Positions 62,562 through 64,000 of a stretch of DNA of 64,000 bases are shown here, piece after piece. Position 1 is the stretch's first letter. Every line of letters begins with the position of its first letter. The stretch spans positions 3,569,129-3,633,128 of the forward strand of contig VUYV01000004.1 of assembly GCA_008711295.1 (NCBI GenBank), given 5' to 3'. A program made the position numbers and the translations under genes. Source of the stretch: Anarhynchus alexandrinus (Eukaryota; Chordata; Aves; Charadriiformes; Charadriidae). Under the pieces are notes generated by a model. It was not told where the DNA came from, made no database searches, and was given only the letters and a program-made list of their open reading frames with translations.

Positions 62562-64000
62562 CTGAAAATTGTTCATCACACTCTCTTATTTTCTTCACCT
62601 ATGGCACATAATATGAACATAACAAGACCCTTTCATCTCTTTTAATAATGAAAATGGGTAAAGTGATAACTTGAGATATATCTAAGTGCAATGGTTATAT
62701 TATAGCATCCATACTTCTGAAAAAGTAACACAGCAGACGTTCTAGCTGCAGCTATTTATAATGAATTACCAAATATTCAAGTTCACTTCAGGACATTGCT
62801 TTTGGACTCTGTACCTACCATGGCTGAAGGAAGCAAACATGAAGACAGTAAAAACGCAGACATTCCCCACAATAACATTATTTAGTATTTTCCATTATGT
62901 TTATATTTTATGATGCCTTGCTTCCTCCATGAGGTACGTGGAATGCATCAGCTAGACTCTATACTCAAAAGCAAAAGACCAGACGTCTTTGCACACTGCC
63001 AGTTCAAAGAACAGACGGAATAAAGCCTCTAACTGGCAGTAGGTGACATTACTTTTTTCTTGTTAACTTCTGCAGAAAGTATCAAACACTATCCCCACAA
63101 GCAGAGAGAGCAATTGTATAACTTATGTTTTTAGTATCATCTTTCAAAACCTTCTCAGCATTTACAATGAAATGTTATTATTGGACAGCTGCTTAATTCC
63201 TTAATGACAAAACCATACATAATCTTGTCGAAAAGTAGCATACAAATGCATAGCTGATAACTGAAGAATCAATTCAAGGTAATTTTAGGCCTATCTAAGG
63301 GAGAGGTCAGTTCTCATCAATAATGAGTTATTTACGTATGTTAACACTGCAATACTTTCAGTCCAAGGCTGATCCAATAACATATTGATATGCAATATTG
63401 ATTGCAATATTGATAATGCTTTCATCATTGACCACATAAAAATTATTTTATAGGCACAAGGTTTAGTACAAGCTTTGTACCAAAGTAATTCTACCACTGA
63501 CCGCAGCTGTTCCTAATTTAGCCACCCAGAGCACCTACACAATGTGCTTTAGCTTTTGTTCAGGCTACCCTCCTGATGATAACCCCTCACCTCAAGTTAG
63601 CCTAACTACTATGTAGTATTTCCTTTAAAAAACAAGCACACTTGTGTTCCACCTTTCAAATAACATCCGTCTGCTGGGAGCATAAACATAGCCAAAGATA
63701 CAGTAAAAATACATTTCTGCAGCCTTTGGTAGTGAGTTAAACTTATTATTATAGCAGTGTTTTCCCTCAGTCAATATTAGAAAGTTAATCAATTTGATTT
63801 GTGGACTGAAGCAAAATCAATATTTATTCAGGGGTTTTTCTTTCAATTATTTTTACACTCACTTCTCAACACAATAAATCAATCCATGTATCTGAGAGAC
63901 AGAGGGTCTAATTCTCATTTACCATGGCACAGTTCTAATTCTTTCAGGGACAACATATACCCAAGGGAAAGAAAAAAATACTCTTAAATTCTCCACTGCT
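62562..64000 (-). other. Intron or 5' flank of RIMBP2
   Basis: AT-rich, with no CpG island, so a typical housekeeping-type promoter is not here. A small 12-bp tandem motif (ttgattgcaata) lies at 63385-63417. Whether this is intron or upstream flank depends on the true start of the transcript. Confidence 0.5.
63385..63417 (+). repeat. Short tandem repeat, about 12-bp unit
   Basis: ttgatatgcaata, ttgattgcaata and ttgataatgc follow one another, nearly 2.7 imperfect units rich in GCAATA. Confidence 0.7.

Noticed and set aside
1..64000. Search for tRNA, rRNA, a second protein-coding gene, LTR retroviral elements and a CpG-island promoter.
   Set aside because: None visible. Remaining ORFs are short, scattered in all frames and of intron-like composition.

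Overview
The window is animal nuclear DNA, almost certainly from a bird. Coding exons are short, lie tens to thousands of bases apart, carry GT..AG junctions and are embedded in AT-rich introns. There is a 5'-truncated CR1 retroposon with the ATTCTATG-type 3' tail typical of birds, plus an older, decayed CR1 copy. Chicken or another galliform is a reasonable guess, but the sequence alone does not fix the species. One ambiguous base (N) at 52944 points to an assembled genome sequence.

Nearly everything recognisable belongs to one gene on the minus strand: RIMBP2 (RIM-binding protein 2, RIM-BP2), a scaffold of the presynaptic active zone. Read from high to low coordinates, the exons encode the following. 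First is a probable N-terminal Ser/Asp-rich exon (62429-62561). Then comes a coiled-coil region (54753-54842, 49266-49388, 42614-42718, 38642-38692, 32882-33086) and a linker (27008-27159). SH3-I is split over three exons (24610-24686, 23520-23629, start of 22289-23098). Two fibronectin III domains lie in one 810-bp exon, and a third spans 17590-17741 and 16740-17207. Next is a long Ser/Pro/Asp/Glu-rich region (rest of 16740-17207, 14454-14603, 10326-10484, 6631-7362, 4828-4945, 1846-1998). Junction phases agree at every joined pair, which is the main check on the exon borders. SH3-II, SH3-III and the 3' UTR lie beyond the left edge. No promoter or CpG island was found at the right edge, so the 5' end may also be outside.

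The rest, about 96 percent of the window, is intron. It holds microsatellites, homopolymer runs, CR1 remnants and many chance ORFs. No second gene, tRNA, rRNA or CRISPR array is supported.

Points worth a second look: a 732-bp symmetric exon with basophilic-kinase motifs; a 153-bp symmetric exon absent from the shorter protein I remember; a 14-copy pyrimidine microsatellite (TCTTC in the transcript) that forms the polypyrimidine tract of a 51-bp exon and looks like a PTB landing site; a probable upstream coding exon at 62429-62561; a CpG-rich, exon-like block on the opposite strand at 44925-45015; a 198-codon intronic ORF at 13204-13800; and a splice-competent 60-bp block that would stop the protein before SH3-II if included.
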